Shown: positions 29,631 through 39,549 of the stretch, in pieces
How the letters are laid out: every line of letters starts with the position of its first letter
Position numbering within the stretch: position 1 is the stretch's first letter
Assembly (NCBI GenBank): GCA_003427395.1
Contig: BFEA01000374.1
Location: forward strand, 1,321,675 to 1,361,564
Reading direction: 5' to 3'
DNA length: 39,890 nucleotides
Origin: Chara braunii
Taxonomy: Eukaryota; Streptophyta; Charophyceae; Charales; Characeae
Program-made: the position numbers and the translations under genes
Notes under the pieces: model-generated
The model's database searches: none
Told to the model about the DNA's origin: nothing
Seen by the model: the letters and a program-made list of their open reading frames with translations, nothing else

Positions 29631-31456
29631 CTAAGGAGCAATAGCTTCGGCCAGCTCCTGAAACGGGGAGGGTACATCAACCGCTTCAACACGAGTACAA
29701 GCAGGTACAACTTTTACTGGCCCTATGTGTTTCCCGAGCTGGAACTCATAGAGGCCCCACCTTGGGAAGAAGAAGGAACCCCACCTTTGAGAGGTATCTT
29801 CTGTGAAACCTTTGCGTTCTTGCATTCTGCTAATGGCCATACTCGGCGCAGTATAACTGTCCCGCCACACATCTTGATCCAAACCCGCTCTCACCCAAGC
29901 CGCAATCTTGGTTGGTTTCTGGGTTCGCCCCTGACTCCTCTGTTGACTGCCCTTGCTACGGCCACCTGCCTTAACTTTTACCAATGCAGCAGGGTTGCTA
30001 CCCTCAACACTATCCTCGTCGTCAAACTCTGAACCGTCCACTAAGTCAGAATAGTCGTCGATCTCGGTTTGAGTGCCATCGACATTAACCATCATCAATC
30101 GACTCCCCTTCTCCTTCCACTCTTGTAGACTCTTCTTCTTTCTTCCGTCCGTAGAGGGTTGTTGAGCACCTCCTAGCGTGGCCTCCAAACCTAGAGCCTT
30201 CTTGCTAAAGGTCTCAAATGTGTGATACTCGAGGTGAGCCTCGCTGGCTAACAAGTTCTTGACGTATGTGGGAAGACATCTCAAGAACATGGTCATTAAG
30301 ACTTGCGGATCGTAGCGTACCCCGAGAACGACAATTAGGCGCTCAATGGCAGAGGTGAGTTTGCGCACGGTCTTATACTTTTTAGTATCAAGTCGGGTCA
30401 ATGCATTAGTAGCAATATGTGCCTGCTGTGGGTTGTGCCAACGCGCTTCCACCAAGTCCATGAAACGTTCTAGTGTATGGGTCTTTGCCCAATCTGTCAT
30501 TCGCCTACCGAACCCTTTTGAAGCTCCAATCCATCTAGCCATCTTGTTGCCGATCCCTCAAGATATGAGGCAGCAGTTATCACTTCTTCCTCTACTACAA
30601 TCCTCTTCGCCCGTACCCACACTAGCACTGTTCTCAACCAAGTGTCGAGAACCTCATCCTTCTTATCACCCGAAAAGGTTGAGGGTGGTTTCAAAGGGGT
30701 CTTAGGGTACCAAGGTTGCTGCTGTCCCACTGGTGGGACAGGTGGCGGTTGTGGTGTAGCTCCACCCGCTAGACCAGAAGATGGAGAAGCAATAGTATGT
30801 GCTGCTGCATCTGAAGTACCGCCTCGTAGTGTGTCAGGTTGAGGCGGATACGGGTCTGTCATCGCCGACAACGGCAACGATGGCAAAACTGCTAGCCAGA
30901 AACCGGGTCTGTGCATGGCATCCAGTATCTGGTCAAGGGTATTCTGGATAGTGTCCAATTTACTGTCTATGCTCACCTTGACAATCTTTAGCGTATCGTC
31001 AAGTGCTGAGTCATCTAACCCTTCTAACGCAACTTTGTCTGCCGCTCTACGCTCAAGTCTGACACTTCTGTTCCTAATTTTTGTTTCTCTTTCGGTAGCC
31101 TCTTTAAGTGTCTTCTCTAACCTCAAGCGGATCAACTCCACTTGCTGGAGTTCTACTTGTTCCCTGGTGCGTGGAGGCGGCGAGCTGAACTGCGAGCCCA
31201 CCATCTGACTAGTACCAACTCCTGGGGTACTGGAGGCGGACTGCGAGTTGGTCGAGTTGAGCGGCATACCGAGCGACTTACCAGACGAGGTTGCTGCAGA
31301 TGTTGCTGCAGAGGTAGCCACTGCTACTACGCTAGCTGCTGCTGCTGCTAACGTTTTTTTTGCAGCTGCTGCTGATTTCCTAGCAGTCTCAAGTAAATGG
31401 GCCCTTACTTCAGCCCTGAATCTTCTTTCATCCCCTGTTAGTAGGACCTGAAACAC
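29631..31456 (-). pseudogene. Gypsy C gag, frameshifted
   Basis: The first frame (31456-30497) has an Ala-rich start (GCT/GCA repeats coding KTLAAAAASVVAVATSAATS), a coiled coil (VELQQVELIRLRLEKTLKEA), a Pro-rich part and the gag capsid signature STFSGDKKDEVLDTWLRTVL with AASYLEGSATRWLDGL. Translation must shift about 30520 into the 30542-29631 frame (FMDLVEARWHNPQQA, LTSAIERLIVVLGVRYD, VLMTMFLRCLPTYVKNLL), which continues the capsid. An acidic region follows. No CCHC zinc knuckle is visible. One indel separates two otherwise long frames. Confidence 0.82.
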
Positions 31457-32845
31457 TACGGGTATCCTACGTGTATCCCGCTGTGTCTGCCTTCTGTCGT
31501 CAGCTGTTCCTTAACCACCTTCTAATCCACTCACCGGCTAGGAAGACGCTGTCTACACTAGTGTTCTCTTTGGAACCTACCGCAACATGCGTCTGACCGG
31601 TTAAAAAAAAAAAAAAACTAAAAATAAAATAATATCCGGCAAGTCACCTGGGCTAACCTACCGCAGCATGCGTCTGACGGGTAAAAAAAGAAAACTAAGA
31701 ATAAAATAATATCCGACAAGTCACTTGGGCTACCGTTCAAGCGGTATCAACAACATTCACAAAGACTGTACACATAGTCTAAGTCTACTTCGATTAGTTC
31801 ACTTACAGAAGCTTCGAGAAGAACTGACTGTGGTAGCACATTACAGTCCTAGTCTAGGCTGTTTGTGAGGTGTAATTGATAGTTGAGCTTCAATTGGAAT
31901 CCCCCTCCCCTGTATCCAACATGCCTGTCTGCATTATCAAGCGGCGGTGTCTAAGATGTGCATTAACGGCCCACCCCTGTGCCCCAGGAATATGCTTATG
32001 ACGAGAACTGCCCTTTCTTTATCCTCGCATGCAACGAGCCTTACGTCTGACTGATTTGGCTGATCAAGAGGCAGTTTAAGGACAACACCCAAGGTCCTCA
32101 GGAATTATTTAACGTCGCAGACAAGACGACGATCACAACCAGTGGACAGTTCAGAACCTCGCCAGAAATATTTATAGACGGTCTGGTAAGCGTCTATGTA
32201 GGACTTGTCAGTCCGCACACCCCTCTATCAACACAGCAAAGAGCCTCAAAGGACAAAGCAGCATGGCCTGCGTGTATTACTCCCATGGGTTGGCATGGTG
32301 ACCATGACCCGTGCTTCCACCAGGGCCCTTCAGAGGCACCGCCCTCTCCTGCCATAGGAGAAGAACATTATGAAACTGCTCAAGGAGTAAAAGAAACTTT
32401 GCAGCGTCGTCTCTCGAGGTAGAGCACTCACGATTCCTCCCGAGAAGAGGACACTCAAGGTTGGACTCACATCCTCCCTGCAAGAAGAGATTGAGAGGGT
32501 AGATAAGGTAAGGGAACAACGTACCTGGAGATACCTGCCCCCAACCACAAATTTCTCACCAATTGAGCCAAATGTGCACTTTGATGACCGATCATAGCGT
32601 TGGTACCACCCACAACGCAATGCAGTGCCACCTCAGCCGAATGCCACATCAGCATCCTCTCATCATCATACATACATCCGCTTTTGCCACAGCTCCCACG
32701 CTGTCACCACAGCCTTCCTGCAGCGCACCCCTCTACCTGGGTGCTGCATCAACAAGCCAGCACCAAGTATCCTCATTGAACAGAAGCATCATCAGCACAC
32801 CAAGTAACTATGACGCCAGCGCCAGGTAATGGCGATCACAAACCA
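31457..32845 (-). other. Gypsy C 5' leader, non-coding
   Basis: About 1.39 kb between PBS and gag without a recognisable gene. It contains a tandem duplication (31574-31731) and, near 32625-32650, two degenerate GCCAC(C/A)TCAGC words resembling the ACGT-array units of A and B but lacking the ACGT core. Confidence 0.7.
31574..31731. repeat. Two-copy tandem repeat (81 and 77 bp)
   Basis: Units start AACCTACCGCA at 31574 and 31655 and share ATGCGTCTGAC, an A run and AATAAAATAATATCCG. They differ mainly in A-run length. They lie in the leader of gypsy C. Confidence 0.9.
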
Positions 32846-32857
32846 GCTCTGATACCA
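32846..32857 (-). promoter_or_regulatory. Primer-binding site of gypsy C (initiator tRNA-Met type)
   Basis: TGGTATCAGAGC on the minus strand, an exact match to the common plant initiator-Met PBS, 3 bases from the LTR end (TTCCTTGCA, then ATT). Confidence 0.93.
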
Positions 32858-32860
32858 AAT

Positions 32861-33865
32861 TGCAAGGAATATGAGTGAGAACGATATACAGAAAGCCAAG
32901 TTGTGAAATCACACCGATGTCCAAGTAGTCATGTACCAAGCAAAGAGCATAAATGCGCCAAGATTCCATCCACATAAGAGCGTTACAATGACCTCATGAG
33001 CCAATGTTCAAGCCCTCAGGCCACACCAATGCAGTATCCAATGTCGCTCCTACTGTATGGAGCCCAGCGCCCTACCTACTCTACCCGGCCTAACCTACGA
33101 CAGCCACATATCTTGTCTTCCCTCATCACCCCCTGACCGCCCACACTCGCCTCCTTCCTGAAGACCACCGATCGCCCCTTACTCCCTTGCGCCCTGCAGC
33201 CCGGCTATGGCTGCTAGCGCACCGCTGCCCTGCAGCGCCCCTCTCACCTCCCTAGCGCCCGTATACGCCCCTGGCCACTAATGCAGCAAGCAGCCACTCG
33301 TGCAGCAGCGCAGCAGCGTGTCCGCATTGCCTGCGTGGGCCAGAATGCCCATCCCTGGCTGCTCTCCTTCCTAAATGGAAGTGGCAGCCTCTGCTGGTCT
33401 GCATGGGCCTGGCCGTGGAGGCTTCCAGTAGCTTCGGTCGGGGCCCAGTACCTGCGCCCAGGCCAACTTGACAGTTGCGGGCCTGGGCCCTTTTTCAGTT
33501 GGGCACACTCAGAACATTCCAGGCTTCGGATGCTCGCTGCATTTGCACTGGACCACGGATGGATACGATGACAATGCTGCTTGCTTGTTTGCCCGTGGCC
33601 ACTGCGTGATGTATCTGCCCCTGAATGCGTGTGCCCTGGGCCCAACCACCCGGACCTAGGGTAGGCCTGAGGTTGCTCATCAACCAACTGTCGTGCAGCA
33701 ACTACCTGAGTACCCACATATGGAGAATGTCAAATTTTGGCCTCTTGTGAATATTCAGGCCCACCTTCACTTAGGGTGGGCACAGGGCTTGCTGAGGGCC
33801 TCTGCCCAGAACATGTGCATGTCTGATAAGGGCCCCGTGAGGGCCGTGAGGGCTCATTCCTCGCA
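32861..33865 (-). repeat. 5' LTR of gypsy C (right)
   Basis: It begins TGCAAGGAAT and ends ATTCCTCGCA on the plus strand, matching the left LTR with about 85 bp deleted near 33105 and scattered substitutions. It contains no N join, so it is the better LTR reference. Confidence 0.95.
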
Positions 33866-34225
33866 CATTACACACACAAAAAAAAAGAAAAAGAAAACTC
33901 ACAAGAACTGTTTTACTGCATGTTTTTGAATTTCAATATTCTCTATCTCGATAAAGCTTAACCTCGGTCTCGCATAATGGGCCCGGCCGAGGAGGGGCCT
34001 GCAGGCAGGGGAATGGCGGGCCTTGTGAGAAGAACCGTGGGCCGCGGCTGAAGTGGTGGCAGAAGGATGCAAGTCGGACCCAGTCGAACCGAGGTTAGAG
34101 GGGGACAGGTCTGTCGGTCAGGGGGGAAGTGTCGGGACACAGACAAGCACGCGTACGCGGTACAATGACCACGATAATGATGGTGACAAGGACGGCAAAG
34201 GTCTGCAACTGTTGCTGTAGGACTT
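33866..34225. other. Stretch with no recognisable gene
   Basis: It starts with a CA/A-rich run and includes a GC-rich part (33975-34075). No protein domain is seen on either strand. Confidence 0.4.
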
Positions 34226-34400
34226 GTATGTCTGTTTGATGGTTTGAAACTGTACTCACCGTATCTGGAGCGTCCTGCTGTTCAAGTTCAAGTTGTTGAA
34301 TTTGTTGAAGTATCTTTACCTCGCGTTCATGTCTGCGGACCGCTAATTGTGACGAGTATTTTTTGCACTTCTTGTTGAAGAAAACCAAACCATTATTAAA
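34226..34400 (-). pseudogene. Short LINE ORF2 linker fragment
   Basis: Minus-strand WFNNGLVFFNKKCKKYSSQLAVRRHE matches the endonuclease-RT linker of LINE D (WFNNGLFFLSKKCNEYSKRLAAQRH), followed by a Gln/Glu-rich helix (KILQQIQQLELEQQ). LINE F has its own diverged version of the same linker at about 35300 (IDWFKSPVHGLSLAAK), so this is a separate insertion or relic. It ends near a good-looking donor (ACG then GTGAGTA, about 34263), which is probably chance. Confidence 0.6.
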
Positions 34401-34436
34401 CCACCAGTACACCCGCACCTAAAATCCCGAACCTAC

Positions 34437-34527
34437 CTGCTCATTGTGCACCACTATTTTCCGAGCCTTCTGCGTGAGGGTACGTGCAGTTGGAATTTCG
34501 GAAGTGGCACTGGTGCCGCCAGTCTGC
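34437..34527 (-). CDS. Possible 91-bp host exon (uncertain)
   Basis: On the minus strand a strong pyrimidine tract ending GGTTCAG precedes an open 91-bp segment encoding QTGGTSATSEIPTARTLTQK then ARKIVVHNEQ, closed by a donor-like GAGCAG then GTAGGT. The splice-site frame is good and the peptide looks coding, but I recognise no family and no partner exon is visible. It could be chance. Confidence 0.2.
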
Positions 34528-34739
34528 CTGAACCAAAAAAAAAAAGAAAAGAAAAGAAAGGAACAAACATGCCAGAGAGCAATGATGTCGTGAAAGGATG
34601 TCATGGAGGCCATAAGCAAATGATCATTTTCCTGAATGCATCCGACCACTATTACGACGAGAGGGAAACGTTGCTGTTTCTCCTTTTTTTCTCCTTTTTT
34701 TTTTTTTTTTTTTCCCTGGCACTGCCAGCAAGGCAGCGC

Positions 34740-35160
34740 ATATTCCTCTTGCTCAAAACGCCCTCGCTGAGGGCATACTCACACTAGCCACGTTGAAATG
34801 CATCCAACCACTTTCACGGGCAAAGCGTTGTTGGCTTTTTTTCTTTTGTTCTTTTATTTGAGAGTCCGACTGTCCTACTCCCCGTGTTCTACGTTCTGCT
34901 GAAGTGCCCTCACTGAGGGCAAACTCACACGAGTACTCCAAAAAGTGTATCCAACTGCAATCACGGCCAAAGGCTTTTGTTTTTCTTTTTTCTTTTTTTG
35001 GGAGTCCAACAGTCCTACTCCCCATGGTTGTTTTTTTTTTTTTTTACTGCTCCCCATGTTCTACGTTCTGCTGAAGTGCCCTCACTGAGGGCAAACTCGC
35101 ACGAGTACTCCAAAAAGTGTATCCAACTGCAATCACGGCCCAAGGCTTTTTTGTTTTTGG
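34740..35160. repeat. Tandem array of 146-172-bp units, each with a GCCCTCACTGAGGGC palindrome
   Basis: The palindrome GCCCTCNCTGAGGGC (7-bp arms, 1-base centre) occurs at 34760-34774, 34906-34920 and 35078-35092. Each copy is followed by CA(T/A)ACTC(A/G)CAC, a segment ending AATCACGGCC or close variant, a T-rich run, GGGAGTCC and TTCTACGTTCTGCTGAAGT. The second and third units are nearly identical; the first is diverged. No gene overlaps. Confidence 0.85.
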
Positions 35161-35259
35161 GACGTACGAATTTGAGATGGGCCCAAAAATTCGAAAACCT
35201 TCTGATGCTCCGACCCTGCCCCGAGCCCGCCTTTTACTTCGTGTGGCGACAAGTTATTT

Positions 35260-36191
35260 TGCTGCAAGGCTGAGGCCGTGTACTGGTGATTTAAACCAGT
35301 CGATTTCTTGCGGTATGTGTTGCTTTTGGGTGTGCCAGAATGCCCAACGGTCCTTTATATACTCTAGGAATGACTTCTGTTGAAGAAGAGAAACATTTAG
35401 TTTGTAAAACCCAGTCCCTTAATAAGGTTTCTTGTGAAACGTCAGGGTAGCTGTACACATCTTGTGATCCAGCCCCGGATATGGGCTCCGTGGTAAAATG
35501 GTTGCTAAGAGCAGCGAGCCCTGCAAGTCCTCTGAGATAAGAATTAGGTCAATCCTAGATCTGGATTGACCCTCTGTTCCTTCCTTCCGGAGGCAGTAGT
35601 ACCACCTCGTATCTGGGTGAAGCTTCCGAAAAGTGTTGAAAAGCTTCAGTGATAAGCATAGGCCCTGCATCATTCGTTCATCTTCCTCAATGTACGAAGG
35701 GGCACGGGAGGGCGTTCGCCATCTGTCCATCCATCGGTCCGGGGCCGCGTTGTAGTCTCCCACGATTATGACCGGGACCCCGGTCGGGATCTGTGATTTG
35801 AGCCTCTCAAAGAAACGCCTCCTTTCCCCCACCCCGTTGGGGGCATATATACTGACAATACATACCACTTAAAGTTTTATCCTGATAAGAGTCGATACCC
35901 ATCTTCCTTCCTCTTGGTCAGCTACCCAATGGATGGTGTCTGCCTGAGACTTTGGGGGAGCCAGATGGCAACCCCTGCACTCCTGGGTTTTGGGGCGTGT
36001 GCTCTGAAGGCTTTATGTGGCCAGACCAGTTTGTAAATTCTGTTGTGTTCTGGGGAGTCCATGAGATGGGTCTCCTGCACACAGATGATGCCCGGCCAGC
36101 TTCTACCCCCCACCCCCCTAATTAGGTCCCAGATCGCTTGCTTTTTCTCCGGTTTTACCGTGGCTAGCCCGTTCACATTTAGGGACCGCAA
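35260..36191 (-). pseudogene. LINE F ORF2: AP-like endonuclease and start of linker
   Basis: The endonuclease nicks target DNA to prime reverse transcription. The 36191-35922 frame begins SLNVNGLATVKPEKKQAIWD and has CVQETHL (catalytic Glu). After a shift near 35925 it continues with EGRWVSTLIRIKL, a TAA, then 35868-35419: CIVSIYAPNGVGERRRFF, VIIVGDYNAAPDRW (Asp/Asn motif), SRSRIDLILIS and SPYPGLDHKM (Asp-His). The linker (GTGFYKLNVSLLQQKSFLEY, FWHTQKQHIP) follows after a TAA to about 35260. No RT domain follows, so the element is cut off by the array at 34740-35160. It is the same family as LINE D, which keeps only the end of this domain. Confidence 0.87.
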
Positions 36192-36640
36192 ATCTTGTCT
36201 TTCCCATAGACTGCTTTCACCGGGTCCATCGTCTCCATTTCGCCTGTATGCACCTGACCTATTACGATGACATTCGCTCCTACAGTTGTTTCTCCCAGTT
36301 CCAGCCCTTTGTTACCATACCGTTACGAAGGAGGGCACACAAACTTTTCTGCACATCCCGTTCTGTCCATGTCTCGTTCAACTTAATCTTGGCAGTTGTA
36401 GGTCCAGCAGCTGGCTATGGGTAAACCATTGCAAGCCTGCTTCCTTGGTCGGATTGAAGCGGATGAATACATCAATCTGGGCTATTTTAGTGGAGCCCGC
36501 CGTGACAGTTAGCATGGCTTGTGCACCTGGTTCAAAAGATTCCACAATATGGGTGGACAGATGCAATTTCAGAATCTCTCTCGCTTCGACCGAGCTCCTA
36601 TTAGTCGGGTCCGCCCAGAAAGAAGTCCGCCCCTGTAGAG
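36192..36640 (-). other. LINE F inter-ORF region
   Basis: A small open frame (36644-36378) encodes a soluble-looking segment (FWADPTNRSSVEAREILKLH) of unknown function between ORF1 and the endonuclease. It may be the end of ORF1 in another frame. Confidence 0.4.
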
Positions 36641-37704
36641 TCACCCCCCCCCTGTCGACTCCCTCCCGCCGGTGAAAGACCCACCTCCCATTTCCCTTCC
36701 TTTTGCCGTATCGGTATTCGGTAGCACCGCTTCCTTAGATAGTGGTCCCGTATCTTGGCCCCTTTCGACCAGATGCCTGAGTCGCTGCTTTTTTATCGGG
36801 GCCAATGGCGTATCTTCGTCAGCATCTGGCGGTGCTGGATCCGGGGGAGGGGGCGCCGGATCAAGCTGAGTTGATTCGTTATTTGAGGGATTGGGGGTGT
36901 CGGGAGGAGGGGTTGTGGGGGGAGCCTTTGCTTGGGCTGAGGTTGCAGATTGGTCTTCCAGTGGCGGCCGGAATCGGGCAAAGACGATGGTAGCCAATCT
37001 ATGCCATGTCTCTGTCCATGACAGCCCTGGCTGTGATCCGTGTTCGAGCACATTTTTGAGGGAAGCACTTGTGTCCAACATGGCAAACAGCTCTATAAAG
37101 GTGCGGTCCCAGAACATGTCTGTGACCGGGCCATATTTGGCCCTCAAATGTGTCATTAGCCACTCTGGCACTGCAACCAGTTTTTGTTCCAGGGGAAGGT
37201 GTTGTGGCGGAGCCCCCTCTTCTCCTCCCTCTAGCTCGTTTCCAGATGCTAGGCCCACCAGGGTTTTGCTGGCATTACTCGGGAGAGGATCGACGTCCAT
37301 TGGGTCTTGTCTGAAAGCTACGTCGAAGGGGTCTGTATGAACTGTGTGAGCTGTGGTGCCCAAATCTGTCTGCCCCAGTGGTTCCACGCTCGCCGTTCCC
37401 TCCGGCTCAAGACAGATATGCGGATCTTCAACCATTGCCACCGGTTTTATGTTGGTCTGGTCCTGGGGAGGATTGGGTACTAGTTTGCTGGCTGACCGTT
37501 TTGGGACAGGCTGCCTGGGGGGCCGTGCCATCTGTTTCACTGTCTTACCCCCCCAGCCCCAGTGTCACCACCCCCCTCCGCCTGCACATATTTGCTCGCT
37601 GGGGGACCAAAATCTCCCGGGGTACCCACTCATGTCCGCCCCATATCCGTGATTCCTTTGTCTGTTGGCTCTTCCTACCCGGGCCTCAATTCCCCATGGG
37701 TATT
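36641..37704 (-). pseudogene. LINE F ORF1, C-terminal part
   Basis: The 37540-36641 frame (about 300 codons) is acidic and Pro-rich, with a helical segment (EQKLVAVPEWLMTHLRAKYG, FIELFAMLDTSASLKNVLEH) and a low-complexity stretch (DPAPPPPDPAPPDADED), ending Gly-rich. The link to the zinc-knuckle part runs through 37704-37541 in mixed frames, with a TAG soon after the duplicated segment. ORF1 proteins bind LINE RNA. Nothing more specific is recognisable. Confidence 0.65.
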
Positions 37705-37904
37705 CTCTATATGTGAGGAGTCTGTGTCTTTTGATGCCTCTGTTCCTTCCGGTCCCTTTTCGGGGCCTGGGGGGTGTTTTGGAACCCAGATTCCTTTCCC
37801 TTCCTTCCTTGTCACAGTTTTCCATCCCCCACTGTCCAGATCCCCTGCATCTATATTTGGTCGTGGTTCTTCTCTTTGCAGTTTGTCCTCGACAGGGGTT
37901 GGAG
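37705..37904. repeat. Perfect 200-bp duplication, copy 1 (assembly artefact)
   Basis: It is identical base for base to 37943-38142, the two copies being separated only by a sequencing adapter. One copy should be removed together with the adapter. Confidence 0.95.
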
Positions 37905-37942
37905 CTGTCTCTTATACACATCTAGATGTGTATAAGAGACAG
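37905..37942. other. Nextera mate-pair junction adapter left in the assembly
   Basis: CTGTCTCTTATACACATCT followed at once by its reverse complement, 38 bp in all, is the transposase mosaic-end junction created when mate-pair libraries are circularised. It is not genomic. It also creates a false C-terminus (ELSLIHI) on the minus-strand LINE frame. Confidence 0.98.
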
Positions 37943-38650
37943 CTCTATATGTGAGGAGTCTGTGTCTTTTGATGCCTCTGTTCCTTCCGGTCCCTTTTCG
38001 GGGCCTGGGGGGTGTTTTGGAACCCAGATTCCTTTCCCTTCCTTCCTTGTCACAGTTTTCCATCCCCCACTGTCCAGATCCCCTGCATCTATATTTGGTC
38101 GTGGTTCTTCTCTTTGCAGTTTGTCCTCGACAGGGGTTGGAGGGATCCACGAGTTGGGGGGGCGTGTTTCCCAATCCGGTTCCCCAGCCCTCTCCCATCT
38201 CCATCCCACCAGGACTCCTTCCTTCGTGTGGTCGTCCACGTAGACCCAGCCTTCATGGCCCGGGTCTACAGCCCTCCAATGTGTTGTCTTGATTGGATCC
38301 CTCAACAGCCTCCCTGTCACTTCATTTCTTTTCTGTGGGTGGAGAGGACAGCAGTACTCAGTGCACAGGTGGTCGTATACCCGACATTTGTGACACCACG
38401 GTCTCATTTTGTGTGCTGTGTGAATCATGTACTCTCTGCCCCCCACCCGATATGGGATCACATCGTCCAAGGAAAAGGGTTGACCTTGTGGAAAATCCAG
38501 GGCCAACATGAGATAGTCGTCCCTCTTTGCAACATATGATTGGAAGGGGTCGATGAATGTGGCAATGTCATACAGCTGTCCAAAGTCGTGTAACAGCCTA
38601 CCCATCTGAAACCTGAAATACCATCCTCCACCTACCCCACAGCTTCGCAT
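37943..38650 (-). pseudogene. LINE F ORF1, N-terminal part with zinc knuckle
   Basis: The minus frame from 38650 encodes FRFQMGRLLHDFGQLYDIAT, YLMLALDFPQGQPFSLDDVI, MRPWCHKCRVYDHLCTEYCC, then a Trp/Gly-rich stretch. The layout resembles the second half of plant LINE ORF1 proteins (DUF4283-like RNA-binding region then a CCHC knuckle). Spacing here is CX2CX4HX5C, one residue longer than standard. The first half of such a domain is missing at the 5' side, where the Josephin frame lies instead, so either the element is 5'-truncated near 38640 or the two frames belong together. The true continuation leftward skips the adapter and one 200-bp copy. Confidence 0.72.
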
Positions 38651-39549
38651 CCACCGTCAATGCCTCTCCCCGATTGTGTACAGATTCCCCCTTCTACTCC
38701 TATGTCTCCCAGACTACACCTTTCAGTTGCAACCCACATAATTGGCTCACTAGGAGTAACTGTAAACAGTTCCCCTGTGTTAAGAAGTAACATCTAGCCA
38801 ACATCACGCCATTCCAGTTGCAGATTAGGGTAATTACGCACGAGATGACAGATGGCCGTAATAGTTTGCACCATAGCACCACCATTCCATAATTCGCAAG
38901 AACCAGAAGCAAGAACAAGAGCGGTGTAGTGGCCAGGAGTATGTAGAATATAGGCACGAATGTGCGAACAGTGGTCCGGGTCGCCACCCGAAAGGGTATG
39001 CTGCATATCAACTTGGCGCCTTATCAATGCGGTCTCCAAAACAGAGACATTGAATCCCCCATGTCGGGTGTAGTTACTATCGTGTGGGGGATGCTGAGTC
39101 GGGTTATCGCCATATAACTCATGCTCCTGAGCATCAAGATCGGAATCGATGGCTAAGAAATCAAAGTGAGTATACCGTTCCCGACGATAGGCTTGTAGGC
39201 ATATGTTAGTAGCAGTGAGGCCACACAAATTCGGTGGAGGGCGTTCAGGCAGATTTTCCACAGAATCCTACAGTCCCCTTGCCAAGTTCATCCTCAAATG
39301 GTCCCTCACCATCATCCCTCCTATTTTGTGCTTGTCGCGCTGCAGAAAGGTCTGCAGCCGAAGAGCGTCGTAGTCGTGGCACGGATGCTGGGGGTGGCAA
39401 AAGACGGGGGCAGGATGTTGGGGAGGGCTGTGATAGGGAGAATGAACAGGTTCCTCTTCATCCAAGAACAGAGATGGAGGAAAGGGGAGTAAGTTGAGGT
39501 TGGGGAGTAAGCCTAGGCCAGCGTCCAAGACAGGAAAGTAGACATTCAC
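38632..39549 (-). pseudogene. Josephin-family (ataxin-3-type) cysteine-protease gene with two in-frame TAG codons
   Basis: Josephin proteases cut ubiquitin chains or ubiquitin-like tags. From the ATG at 39261 the frame shows LCGLTATNICLQ (Cys13, the nucleophile motif), FLAIDSDLDAQEHELYG, GGFNVSVLETAL, then AYILHTPGHYTALV (His111) and CELWNGG (Asn126): the order and spacing of Josephin Cys, His and Asn. Upstream in the same frame are about 94 Pro/His-rich residues (39549-39268), split off by TAG at 39265-39267. Downstream, after TAG at 38794-38796, the same frame stays open (LLLNTGELFTVTPSEPIMW) to a stop at 38632-38634, 19 bases inside LINE F ORF1. A GT...AG pair around the first TAG would make a 40-50-base intron, very short. 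A pseudogene is the simplest reading; a retroelement-borne domain is possible. Confidence 0.65.

Larger units (their letters stand above)
25120..33865 (-). mobile_element. Ty3/gypsy retrotransposon C, both LTRs present, heavily decayed
   Basis: On the minus strand: 5' LTR 32861-33865, PBS 32846-32857, leader, gag, protease remnant, RT-RNase H, integrase, chromodomain-like tail, PPT 26386-26398 and 3' LTR 25120-26385. It is a different lineage from A and B: the RT reads GLNAITVKN, GYHRNFVKNYS and YLDNILIFS. The protease has a stop beside its active site, the integrase Glu codon is a stop, and there are many frameshifts. The 5-bp flanks (ACAGC on the left, CATTA on the right) do not match. Either the duplication has decayed, the LTRs come from different copies by recombination, or the assembly joined two copies. 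Confidence 0.92.

Noticed and set aside
34095-34418. Fragment considered as part of the LINE F ORF2
   Set aside because: LINE F already has its own version of this linker near 35300, so this copy must come from another element.
37565-37954. Open frames ending in LSLIHI- or YTHLDVYKRQ-like peptides
   Set aside because: These peptides are translations of the Nextera adapter at 37905-37942, not protein sequence.
38794-39549. Reassignment of TAG as a sense codon to explain the Josephin frame
   Set aside because: Elsewhere in the window TAG, TGA and TAA all interrupt decaying elements equally, so there is no sign of a variant genetic code.
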